NCBI GenBank assembly: GCA_038496445.1
Contig: JALMLS010000505.1
Location: 62,001 to 126,000, forward strand
Origin: Trichosphaerium sp. ATCC 40318
Taxonomy: Eukaryota > Discosea > Flabellinia > Trichosidae
DNA: 64,000 bases
Direction: 5' to 3'
Every line of letters starts with the position of its first letter. The stretch's first letter is position 1. The notes beneath the pieces were generated by a model. The model worked only from the letters and a program-made list of their open reading frames with translations, ran no database searches and was not told the origin of the DNA. A program made the translations under genes and the position numbers. Below, in pieces: positions 1 through 13,647 of this stretch.

Positions 1-298
1 TAGTACCGTACGACCTTTTTTTTTACAAGCGTGGAGGCTAACAGCGTAATACTTTTGACAAAAACTGTCTTACAAATGGTGACAGTACAAGTGACTGTGG
101 CAAGTGACTTTAAGTTACTGAGTCTAACTACAAATGCAATACCACGTGACAACAGTGTGGGTAACAGTTTCTAATCTCCTTGATTGTTTAGAGCTTACGT
201 AATATCTAGAATTTCCTTTGTTTCGTTCTTACTTTAGGCTACTCGTGCTTAAGATTGATCTGACATTCCTTGCCAATCGACTGAACAAAGATAAGTAT
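1..298. other. Window edge, no gene resolved
   Basis: No convincing exon is seen on either strand. One CACGTG palindrome lies near 143. The stretch follows the stop codon of the minus-strand W-Y repeat gene and is probably its 3' flank. Confidence 0.4.
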
Positions 299-2050
299 TT
301 AAAACAACGTTCTAACTTTTAATACATACCGCTGACGCGCTGATTTTAATGTTGCAAACTTTGCCCAGTTCCATGCATAGTGAGGTTCTACCAATGATAG
401 TACTTGAGGATAATAAGACAATATACCATTTCCTCCAAGTCGTGATATATCCTCACGAGAAAGAGAATACCTAAAGATTTTGGTTAATAAAACAAGACAT
501 TTCTCTTAAGAATTCTTGTAATTCGTGATTATTATCTGGATATCTTAATTCGTGTACCATTTCTCGGGGTTAGAAATATTAAAGTTATCCCTAACTTGTA
601 ACAAAAAGTTTCTACGGTTATTATCTTTTAGCCAATAATTCTTTTCAGTAAATCCCCATTCATGAGATGGATAAAGTGCTTGAAGTAGTTCTTGCACACT
701 ACCACCATACCTAATACTATGTAAGATTTTGCTAGTGGGTAGTTGATGTAGTTTTGTTACTCTCAATGTCTCGGAAAAAGACTCGTGACAGGTTGATAGA
801 CAAGTTTGTTTGTTGTTGATTTTGGCGTACATTTTTAAGAGACTACTGCCTCCATACTGACGTATGGTTGTTGCCTGCACGTTTCTTAAAGAGTCAACAT
901 CCTTAACACGTATTGAAGCAGAAATAGATTCAAGCGCTTTTAATCTATTAAATCGAGAGTCCCAGTATGTGTGATTGACATGTCTAGTAATTAATTAAGG
1001 TTTAAACAAGGCATAGTGCGTCATTTGATGAGTTTAACGACAATGATAGCGTAAATGTTACTTACGCAAAATCATGTGTACTCCAGTTGTGATTGGGATA
1101 CAAGGTCAGCAATGTATCGATAATAGAATTATTGTATCTGTAACTATGATTTAACAGAATGAAGTAAAGATTTTTGTAACAGTACATTCGTGTTAAACGT
1201 CTGCCACCATGACGAATAGTATCTTTATGCATTATCTGATACCAATCATCTAATTCCTTAACACCCAATTTCTCTGCAATACTATCAAGGAACGTCCTTT
1301 GTGTGTCGAGTTCGCTCCAAAACGCTTGTACAACATTGCTATTTATAAAAATGAACACCAACTCATTACACAGCGACAACCAACCACAGGTGTGGCTTTT
1401 TTCTGCAAATTCAAAAATCATTTTGTGCGCACGTGAATTTAGCAGATGACCATTTGTGTTGTGGGAATACTGCCTTCAGACATTCTTGAAGTGAGTTATT
1501 GTACCTACACCAAAGAGTGTTAACAACCTTTTGATAAATAATCTTATCATACCCGCGTAATAGACCACCTATATCAGAGTTGATGGCTTGTGTTGTGGTG
1601 ACTTCGTACCAACCATCCAAATGTCGCACTTTTAGTCTTTTAGCTAAATCTTCAATACAAGCGCGATGGTTTGTAATTTTAGCCCAGTGTGAGCGAGGGG
1701 CGTGGCTATTGATAGATTTAATATGACAGGTTGTCAAAGGTAATATTATAAGTGCCTGAAACGTAGAGGATGCCATTTAAACTTTGGAAACACTGCTTTT
1801 AAGCATTTTGATATAGAATTTCCGTATCTAACTCTATGAGTACTGGCGATAATGTTTTGAGTAATCTTGTACCGGTGTAGCACTCTACGGGCATTATTTT
1901 CGAATAAATCCTTTGATGTTACACTGTACCAGCCCTGAAGGTCCTTTACGCCTAAATCACGCGCCACAGAGTTCAAAGAGGTTCTTTGTTCCAAAATTAA
2001 TGCCCTCGCCACCCTTTTTGTTAAATTAACGTTGTTCCTCCTCAAACTAT
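299..2050 (-). CDS. Tandem W-Y repeat protein (partial model)
   Basis: At least five copies of a roughly 65-80 residue repeat read on the minus strand across several short exons (near 1990-1760, 1690-1420, 1330-1065, 890-545 and 470-345). Each copy has a helical start such as 'SLNSVARDLGV', then 'DLQGWYSVT' or 'ELDDWYQIM', a Gly-rich 'GG..LL..Y' core, a 'NSISKCLKAVFP' helix and a closing 'KW' or 'NW'. Repeats of this W-Y/GG/YP-x-W type occur in expanded families in algae, oomycetes and some fungi; I know no assigned biochemical function. Exon ends fall near repeat ends, which suggests growth by exon duplication. The stop is at 299-301. The true start lies upstream of 2050: the first visible exon has no ATG and is preceded by an acceptor-like ...ctaatag. 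Spliced structure is uncertain. Confidence 0.6.
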
Positions 2051-2062
2051 TAGTACCCGCTC

Positions 2063-2438
2063 ATGCCAATGCAAATCCCATCATCTACAAAATACTCAAA
2101 GTCAACGGATTTTCGTTTGATTTTTTTGAGTTTTTGGGCCCAAAATAGCTATGGTATGTTATTGCGACGTTTGTCATTTTACTCGATACATTGGTTGCTC
2201 GAAATTACATTAATGAGGTTACAAAAAAAGAAAGCAAGGGAGGTTTTGTTTAGTGCCTAAAATTTTTATATTTTCTAGTTTAGATTAAGCTCCCATTGGC
2301 CGAGGTGCCATACTAGGTGTTACAGGAGGAGGTGCATATTGGGTACAATTAGCACACGAAATTCTTCCAAATGAAAACTTCATACAACGGTATGCTAAGA
2401 GGCGTAAGCAACGCTTAATAAATCAAAACAAAAGTTAA
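2063..2438 (+). CDS. Small single-TM protein, putative
   Basis: Two exons join cleanly. One (about 2148-2240) encodes a hydrophobic helix 'YVIATFVILLDTLVARNY' followed by 'INEVTKKESKG'. The next (from about 2292, after ...attaag) encodes 'PIGRGAILGVTGGGAYWVQL' and a basic tail ending 'RYAKRRKQRLINQNKS' with stop at 2436-2438. The first exon, from an ATG at 2063, is uncertain in frame. The result would be a protein of about 100 residues with one membrane segment, a glycine-rich turn and a cationic C-terminus, which is the size and shape of a small inner-mitochondrial or ER membrane protein. I do not recognise the family. Confidence 0.4.
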
Positions 2439-3786
2439 CAATAACGTACATTCTGTACAGAATGGAGATAGTCCTGTTGGGCTTGATGGAGATACTGGAT
2501 AACATACGCCTTGTTTAGGTTCCCATAAACCATCACTAAATTATAATAAGTAATAACTTTATTTTTTTGACACGTGACACTTTCACAAATGATCGTGTCA
2601 CAGAAAAAATTTCTTATTTTTGTGTTACGCGCGTAATTAAAAAAGACAATGTGGACCACGAATACTCAAAAATTTTCCCTTAATAATACGAATAGGGTAA
2701 AAAAAATTCAACCCAACTATTTCACAATAGTTGGCACACAGTGATTACTTATAAAAGGTTTAAAGTGAAAATAATCAAAACTGATACAAAAATAAAGTTT
2801 TCAGCTTGGCGTTCGCAAGGATGGAAAATTCAAAGTTCTTGTACCATGAATCTGCTGGTGGTTCTTCTGGTAAAGGTTTCCAAGCATATGCAAGTGCAGC
2901 CGTACATACAGCAATCTAGAAAAAAAGTTTTCCAAAAAATCAAGAAAACCTTTGGTTTTGGAAATAAAAAAGAGTGTGTTGTACCTGCACAACTAATAAG
3001 CCAATAATTAGCCATTTGAATTTTGGGTCTAAATCACCATTTTGGTACCATTTATACTTAATTGATAGTCAGAGATTGTACGCCGTTTATGTTGTCATTT
3101 TAATTGGTCACTTAACGTACCAATACAATCAACACTGACATAACGGCAAGAGTTGCTATTCCAGCGATAAAGTGTTGAGGTATCTTATGTACTACACCAA
3201 ACGCTACTGAGCATGATACTGAGAACTAACAGAGACAATAAAGTTAGGGTTGTAAGTTTTGTTACAAAAAACTTTACATAACCGCCAAAAAGGCTAAAAA
3301 AGCGCCTCAAAATGCGTATGCATGTAGTGACGCCTTGGCGGTATATGAAGCTTCGTTAAGTAGCGTACAAGCAACAAAGAAGGCAATCACAAAAACAAAA
3401 GAAGTTTGGGTTTTGAAGGCTCTTAAATATTTGCGTACCAGGGTGAGCAATACAATACCGCCTCCGAGAAGCCATATTACGAGTTTTGTCTGGACAAGCG
3501 TCAGATCTTTACTGACAAAAAAAAGTGGTGTATGCGCTGTATTATTGTGCTTTTAACGACCAACGTGTCGCTCTGACGCAATAACTCGCATAAATTTACT
3601 GGTACCTTTCGCTTCTGTTCTCCAAAAAGTGGTTCGTCCATTTGTCGAACTATGCAAGTGGAATGGGTACAATGAAGCGCTGTGGAATTTTCGTACAGTG
3701 ACTTAAAGTTTTTATTGCTCTAAGTACGACACAGAGCGTTACCTCTTTGACATTTCATTCTGTAAAGTTACAAATAACACGAGAGA
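2439..3786. other. Unresolved stretch with candidate membrane exons
   Basis: Two possible exons can be seen, but neither is joined into a gene. On the plus strand an ATG at 2821 opens a 32-codon frame rich in Gly, Ser and Ala. On the minus strand about 3330-3480 encodes 'VIWLLGGGIVLLTL', then a GTACGC donor, with a possible next exon after ...ttaacgaag. The region 3560-3786 holds only AT-rich sequence before the DDX42 start. A CACGTG lies near 2571. Confidence 0.3.
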
Positions 3787-7653
<3,867 letters not shown>

Positions 7654-7790
7654 TAAAAAGAAGTTAGATTGCCGTTATTTTTTGGCGTACACGTATGAGA
7701 AATGATTAAACGTAATGTTTTAACATTCAGAGCACAACAGTGACTTTTCAAAGTTTGCATACACTTTTGTTATTTTGTAGTGCAGTTTAT

Positions 7791-8245
7791 TTAACCATAA
7801 CGAAGTGCCAAGAGGAAACCCAAGCCGAATCCACCTCCAGCAGGCATTGCTGTCGTTAAAATATTCATTGTTTGTCTAGTCCATTGGTTTACCTCTGTTT
7901 GGTCTATTTTACCATCGTTGTTACTGTCTAATGCGGCTACAGATGCATCTTTTACTTTTGACCAGTTCATTGTAATAAAGCCATTGTACGCAAGTAACTA
8001 CAATTAATGAGCGTACAGCGGGTGTTTTTTAGCGTTTTACCTGCAATCCAATGAAACCAATACCAATACTGAAAGCAATAACCTTACCAACCTGTTTCAT
8101 CGCATATCCGCTGCAGAAGCCTAACGAATCTTCGTTTAGTATTTTGAAAAAACTCTAAAAACGTACCACAAACACCGCCGAACGACAGTTTTGATGTGAT
8201 TGGTACAACGTATTTAGTAACAACAGACACGTCTTCTTCGGACAT
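7791..8245 (-). CDS. FUN14 family membrane protein with EF-hand loop
   Basis: Three exons on the minus strand encode about 130 residues starting 'MSEEDVSVVTKYVVP'. The FUN14 pattern is clear: 'TSKLSFGGVCG', 'FCSGYAMKQVGKVIAFSIG', 'GFIGLQ' and a C-terminal glycine-rich helix 'GGGFGLGFLLALRYG'. FUN14/FUNDC proteins are outer mitochondrial or plastid membrane proteins; animal FUNDC1 acts in mitophagy. Between the helices lies 'DSNNDGKIDQTE', a full 12-residue EF-hand loop with D1, N3, D5, K7, I8, D9 and E12, suggesting Ca2+ control. Introns near 8044-7999 and 8167-8130 begin GTAAA and GTACG. The start ATG is the first in frame. No LC3-interacting motif like that of animal FUNDC1 is seen at the N-terminus. 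Confidence 0.85.
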
Positions 8246-8554
8246 AGTTGGAGTTTTTTAACCAGACTTAAACAATAAATACATTAAGCTTCGAGAGTAG
8301 TGGATCAGCGAACATTGTCATTTCACCGTTAATCAATAATGGTTTTAGAACTCTTACGTTAATTGTTAGAGTCACGGCCCTCATGACAGCTAGCACATCT
8401 TAGTAAATGGGTGTTAAAGTTGCACGTGATAATAGCTTGAGATGGTTGCAACTCTGAAGTTAAATTGTTCGTAGTTCACATACAGAGTTGACGTTCTCTC
8501 TCACGTGCCTCTACGCCTTTTTAATTGAAGTATCTTCTTTATTGAGCGTTTGTA
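8246..8554. other. Intergenic, two CACGTG motifs
   Basis: Non-coding by eye. It separates the divergent FUN14 and kinase-fragment genes and carries CACGTG near 8423 and 8501, positions compatible with a shared promoter. No other structure is seen. Confidence 0.4.
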
Positions 8555-8765
8555 GACAAAGCGACGGAGAGCACAGTACGTGAATAAAGGTGTACGTCAA
8601 ACTTACTCATTTGTAGACAAGAATCAAGCTCGGATTCAGAATTGTCAGAGCCTCGACAGAAGAAACGAAAACTGTACGTCTTCTTCGAGATCGATTTCTT
8701 TTGCTTTTCGACTTTGGTAACAATTTGTTTCTCAAATCACTTGAAATTTCTTTGCTTACTTAACT
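8555..8765 (+). repeat. Inverted repeat, left arm
   Basis: This arm matches the reverse complement of 9835-10025. The core, 8568-8685, differs at only about three positions over roughly 115 bp; similarity then fades to about 8765. It contains an exon-like stretch ending in a splice donor (GTACGTC here, GTAAGTC in the other arm), so the donor is kept in both copies, and both arms would be transcribed inward toward the kinase remnant. Confidence 0.85.
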
Positions 8766-9676
8766 TTTTTTTGAAAAACTTTCCAACGTTATATAGTATA
8801 TTTTGTACTTGTGTTAACACGTTGGTGTAGCATCAAAAAACTGATAGCAAAGAGGGTCAGGAATTAGGACTCAAGTTAGGGGAAGTTTATAAAGAAATCT
8901 TAGCTTCTCAGGCTGCTCAAGATCAAAAAATTGAAGCAATGACACAGAAGTTTAAAAAGGAACGGAGGCAGGTGTCGTTTACTCAGTTGTTGATGAGAAA
9001 AACCACAGGATGGTTGTCGTCAAACAAAAATATGGCAACGACGCCCAAAAACGCCTAGAACGTGAAGTAATGATACTAAAGCAACTAAAAGACGTGGAGG
9101 GTGTACCTCACCTGGTAAGTATATTTTTATTACCCATTTTTGTACAAGTCATTAACAGTATTACACCAGCTAAATATGTGAAATCTTAGAAGCTGTACAT
9201 GGCAAAGGATTATGTCATGGGTACCAACACTATTCCTTATTTTAAATAATTAACTTATCTTATGTAGGAGGTTATCAATGGAACATCTTTGTGCAAGTTG
9301 TACTGAAGAGGCATACATCTTACATTGGGGAGGTGCTATGAAACTAGGTACAAAGAAGAAGTATGAGGGCTCTCTACTTTTCGCACCAGATCATGTCATC
9401 ACAGACTACAAGCACAAGAACCAGGTTGTTGAACATACAGCAGCTGATGACCTTGAAACATTAATTCGACTCTTTTACTACTGTTTTACAAAGACAGAGG
9501 TAGAAGCCAGGGATATGCACAAAAGTTGCAATTTATGTTGTGCTCAGGGCAATAGTGAACAGCAGAAGCTTCTCACAAAATATCGGCCTGACATGCCAAG
9601 CAGCTATGTGAGGGCGTTAAAATATGCTAGTGAGCTAAAATATGATGCCATAATTGAATGTTTACAGGTGGCGTAA
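8600..9676 (+). pseudogene. Degenerate protein-kinase-like gene
   Basis: The pieces resemble a protein kinase domain but do not make a complete one. From 8968 the frame gives a glycine-loop-like 'GTEAGVVYSVVDEK', a VAIK-like 'MVVVKQKYG', and an alpha-C helix 'RLEREVMILKQLKDVEGVP' followed by a GTAAGT donor at 9115. The next exon (from about 9268) continues 'EVINGTSLCKLY' and soon 'YILHWGGAMKLGTKKKYEGS', which looks like the DFG/activation segment with Asp replaced by His. No HRD catalytic loop is present, so the middle of the C-lobe is missing. The upstream exon 8831-8969, 'EGQELGLKLGEVYKEILASQ', meets the glycine loop only through a -1 frame change at a TTTAAAAAG run. A truncated pseudokinase or pseudogene is most likely. 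It sits between inverted arms. Confidence 0.6.
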
Positions 9677-10889
9677 TTAGAGGTGTTAACGAAACAGTTT
9701 TTGTAACAACTAACTGTTTCAGTCTGAATTTGATCACACGTTGCAGATTTTTCAATCAAGTGTTTTGGTAGAGCCGCTGTCGGGCGATAGCGCTTTGAAC
9801 CAAGGATATCTCGAGAGGGCCTTCAAAACAAAAAGGTTAGAAATTTCAAGTTCGCTGATTTGAGAAAAACGAAAGTCAAAAAGCAGAGAAATCGCCGAAA
9901 AAGAAGACTTACAGTTTTCGTTTCTTCTGTCGAGGCTCTGACAATTCTGAATCCGAGCTTGATTGTTGTCTACAAATGAGTAAGTTTGACGTACACCTTT
10001 ATTCACGTACTGTGTCTCCGTCGCTTTGTTCGTTTTTTTGGTGTTGGTTTTTTGAGCGCAACGAGGTAGATGTGATAGCGCTCCTTTTTGTACACGTTAC
10101 AGATTGTTGTACACAAAAGGGCTTTGATAAAATAAAAAACTTTTCAATTTGCCAAGAAAAAGTGGAGTTATCATCTGAATCAGAATGGCTGCCACTTCTA
10201 GTTGTGAGCAAATAAGTTATGGTTCAAAAGCGGCTTTTGGCGTACAGGTGTTGTAACAGCTTTATTATTTCGTTGGCAATGATTGTTTTTGTAACCTTCA
10301 GCTTTACAGGTTTCATAAAATCCGTCCTATCACCGAGAGTAACGTATTTATATTGCTGCTCCCAGAGGGTGATAAGCTTTGATTTCGAGCATTGCTTCAG
10401 TTGTGCTACCGTTGGGATACAGTCAGAGCTAGAACAGGTTAGGAGATTCGTTGGTTTGTGGTCATTTTCAGTGATGCAATTAACAACTAGAAGAAAAACA
10501 TAACGCAATTTTTAGGTGTAAAACAAAATTGCAAACTTTAAACGTAGTTTGTTCGTTGTATTGCTTAAAAATGAGTCTTACTAGTTGGTGGAGGACATGT
10601 TGCGTTGTAGGTCTGATTGACGTTAAAATGATTTACCATTTTGTCTACCAAAGTCTCTGTACCAGAATTCCGCTTGTTTTTATTTCCTCGAACAAACAGA
10701 AAGGCGTAACTATGAAATATTGAATCCTTTTGTTTTCTATTGTCATAGTAGCCAATAGTGCAACAACCCTTACTTTGTATTTCTAACTATGTAAAGCTGA
10801 AACAACAGGGCACGTGAGAGCAAAACCGCCTGCAAAGCTGAATACAGCACAAGTTTTACAACTATAAAAGCAAATGTTTCGAAAACTAA
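9677..10889. other. Right arm flank, no firm gene
   Basis: A minus-strand open stretch at 10508-10224 of about 94 codons (no ATG at its head; 'LLTCSSSDCIPTVAQLKQCS') could be an upstream exon of a second copy of the kinase-fragment gene running toward 9884, followed by another open stretch at 10211-9999 with 'RSGSHSDSDDNSTF'. I cannot connect them. 10510-10889 shows nothing convincing except a CACGTG near 10811. Confidence 0.25.
9835..10025 (-). repeat. Inverted repeat, right arm
   Basis: Reverse complement of 8555-8765. The conserved stretch includes 'caagctcggattcagaattg' read on the minus strand and a GTAAGTC donor at the equivalent place. The arms are about 1.1 kb apart and enclose the kinase remnant. 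Confidence 0.85.
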
Positions 10890-12354
10890 TCACTTTATTT
10901 CAGATATCTTTTTGTAGGAAAGGCATCCTGTCTCATCGTATTCTTCCTTGGAGATACATATTTCTTTCCTGAACGTGGAAAGAGAACCAAGGATTGACCC
11001 ACCGATCCAAGATAAGTGGTCCTCACTAGGAGTACGCACATTGATCTTCATTGGAGTGCGAGGAGCAATATTTTGAAGCTCTTTTTCTAGTCTTTTATCG
11101 AGACCTTTGAACTTTGCAGAACCGCCTGAGAGTACAATATTATTATACAATGGCCTCCAGTTGTCTACTTTACACTTCATAAGTGCGCTATTAACTGTTT
11201 CATGTAAGCCAGTTTCGCTTGGATTCTCAACAATACTTGAAAGCAAGTTTGGTTGGAACATTGCTTCTGTGCATTCGAAACGCTCGTCGCCTATTTTGAT
11301 GGTATCACCTCCAGGTAGTATGTAATGGACTTTCTCATTACTATCAATCTCTTTTTTGAAATCGAGCTGTACATAACAGGTTCTTTCTTTGATATCGCGG
11401 ACTATACGAAGTTCATACCAAGTGGAGAAAGTACCACGTTTTCGTTGATTGAGCAGATTTTTTAAGTACTCGGAAATATGTTGACCACCAATATCTGAGT
11501 GGACGACGCCTTTCTCACATATGGTCCCTTCATAAAAAGGTACGATTCTGGTGATTTGTTCTCCGATATCAATAACAGTTCCTGAGACACAGGGTAAGAA
11601 AGGCAAAAAGTGGAATTTTTTTCTTCAACAACTACCTGTAGTAGATCCTGAGGTGATGAGTGAAAGTGCTTCTTGTTTAGCAATATGCATGGCAGGTACG
11701 TTGAATTTTTCAAACATAATTTGTGTCATCTTTTCCCTACAGAAGCAAGTGTTAACAGTAGAGCGCAGACATGTATAAAGAAGTGAATTGAAATGACTTT
11801 GCAGTTCACTAAAGTGCCTCTGGTTACGTACGTGTTCTCTTTTGGGTTCAAGGTATACTCTGATAATAGAACAGGTTGATTGTCTGGCTCTACTTTAAGC
11901 TCATTGTCAAAAGTATGACGCCACAAGATTTCCATTTCATCCCAGTTAGTTATGACACCCTTTTGAACAGGGTAATTCAATGCACAAATACCACGTTTAG
12001 AGAACACTTCCTCACCAACATAGCATTCTAAAAAAAGCATGTGATTAGAGCTCCGGTATAAACGGACTGTTGCAGGTAAAATTTATAGACTGCTTGGGAT
12101 ACATTTTGATAGACAGCAAAGGCTTGGCCAGTTTATTTTTGTACCTTTAAGCTTTTTGGCTATCTTTTCTTGGCATCCGGGTTTCACGTGACCTACAACA
12201 GACGGAAAGACAACTCTCGGAGCTTCTTCTCCTGCAAAACCAGCTTTACACACGTATGAGCCATTCGTTATAACTACTGAAGGTTCTGTAGGAGTATAAG
12301 TAAGAATGGAAAAACAAGTGCGTATTATAACGTGTAGCGCATACCTTCAGACAT
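10890..12354 (-). CDS. Divergent actin-related protein 1
   Basis: A five- or six-exon actin-superfamily gene on the minus strand. The N-terminus '[20 protein letters not shown]' aligns with actin's 'DNGSGMCKAGF', but the phosphate-1 Asp is Thr ('ITNGS'). Further blocks: '[20 protein letters not shown]', '[20 protein letters not shown]', 'TSGSTTG', phosphate-2 '[17 protein letters not shown]' (here an Asp is kept), '[13 protein letters not shown]', 'IVRDIKE', '[20 protein letters not shown]' and C-terminal '[20 protein letters not shown]'. Length is near that of actin but identity is far too low for conventional actin. Insertions and loss of ATP-contact residues suggest an orphan Arp, perhaps with weakened nucleotide binding. 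It is head-to-tail across 1.3 kb from a second divergent actin on the opposite strand. Confidence 0.85.
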
Positions 12355-12782
12355 TGTGGGCGAAGTACTTACTTTTATTTGTTTACTACTAAGCAGCCTG
12401 TGCTTAAACAAACATGCTTGGTAGAAACTTCGCAAAAATTCTTTGAAAAATAGGTTATCTAAACGGTTTTAATGTGGTTCACATATTCTGCGACATGTTT
12501 ACCACGAGAGGGTACTGTCAGTGTCAACGAGTGAAGCTTGCTTAGCAGTTCGAAACCAAACCCTAAAAAAGGTTACAATTTTTTTTTGTTGAACAAGAGG
12601 CATAGCGCTAGCTCCTACTTTATTAGATTACAGTATGGAAAACACATGCTTTGGTGGTATTCATCATGTACTTTGCATACTTTAAATGGAGGATTCAAAA
12701 GCAAGACTAATACAATATGAACCACGTGAATCAATGCTATTGGTACCTTCTCTTCAACAAAGAAGGCTTTTAGCAAAGATGA
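12355..12782. other. Intergenic
   Basis: No supported exon; a CACGTG lies near 12723. It separates the minus-strand actin-like gene from the 3' end of the minus-strand ARL-like gene. Confidence 0.4.
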
Positions 12783-13500
12783 TTATTCGGTTTTCCATAT
12801 ATCAAGCTCTTGTGCCATCAATTGTATAGCTGCATTAAATTCTCTGTCATCGCGCACTAGACTGGTTCCAATTATATGCCACTTAAGGGTTATAAACTTT
12901 AAGCCATACTTCTCTGTAATCTCTTGAATACTCATTGCCTCAGGTTTATCCTAAAACAATAAATGACTAACTGCATAACCACAAAATCCTTAAAAGTACC
13001 TGTTTGTTTGCAAAAATCATGATTAACGGAGCTACAACCCAGTCATGTCTTATTAATTTTTGAAAGGAAATGGCATCTAAACGAAATTTTGACATGGCAC
13101 GTTTGATTAAATTTAAGCCTCTAACCTTCTTCCATGCCATCAACATCAGTGCTATCTATTACATATATGATCGCTCTAGCCTCTGAGGAGTATCTAGCCA
13201 AAAACAGGGCCGCTGATGAAACACAGAACCTTTTTTTTGCATAAGCTCAGTTGTCTTTTTTTCTTTTTCTGACGTCACGTACTGTTTCAACACTATTTGT
13301 TTACCAGGGTAAGAATGCATTGTTATTGGAGCTCTTATCCAAGGTGCATCGATGCCACGCATTGGCTGTGGAGTTTTATAAAAGTCTGGTGAAAGGAAAT
13401 CAAGTATTATATCGCTCCCTGCGTGAGTTGATCCAGTTAACAGCACTAGCCACTCACTCGTCGTGTAATGAATGTACAGTTTTTGTAAATACCCAAGCAT
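12783..13500 (-). CDS. ARF/ARL-like GTPase lacking the P-loop lysine
   Basis: A three- or four-exon gene encoding a small ARF-family protein. The P-loop position reads 'LVLLTGSTHAGSDIIL' where ARFs have GxxxAGKT/S, so the catalytic Lys and Ser/Thr are replaced by Ser-Asp. Switch regions are also degenerate ('PMRGIDAPWIRAPITMH'; no WDxGGQ). The fold core is still obvious: 'ARAIIYVIDSTDVDGMEEG', then 'APLIMIFANKQDKPEAM' (NKxD kept), 'EITEKYGL', and a C-terminal helix 'FNAAIQLMAQELDIWK'. The intron at about 13310-13218 carries the GTAAAC donor and removes the Lys-rich stretch there. The N-terminus 'MLGYLQKLYI' has no glycine at position 2, so no myristoylation. It is probably a nucleotide-independent ARL-like scaffold or a decaying gene. 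Confidence 0.72.
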
Positions 13501-13647
13501 AGCATTGAAACAAGTAAATAACGCGTTGCGACGTAAAGGTAGAATAGCTGGTTAAGCTGTGGCAAAGATCTTAACGATTTGTCTTAAAACACAAGTTGCT
13601 CAGGTATATTTAGAGCGTATAAACAACAACAAAAGAAGGGTACAACA

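Noticed and set aside
8600-9676. Functional protein kinase
   Set aside because: The HRD catalytic loop is absent, the DFG Asp is His, and the frame changes before the glycine loop.
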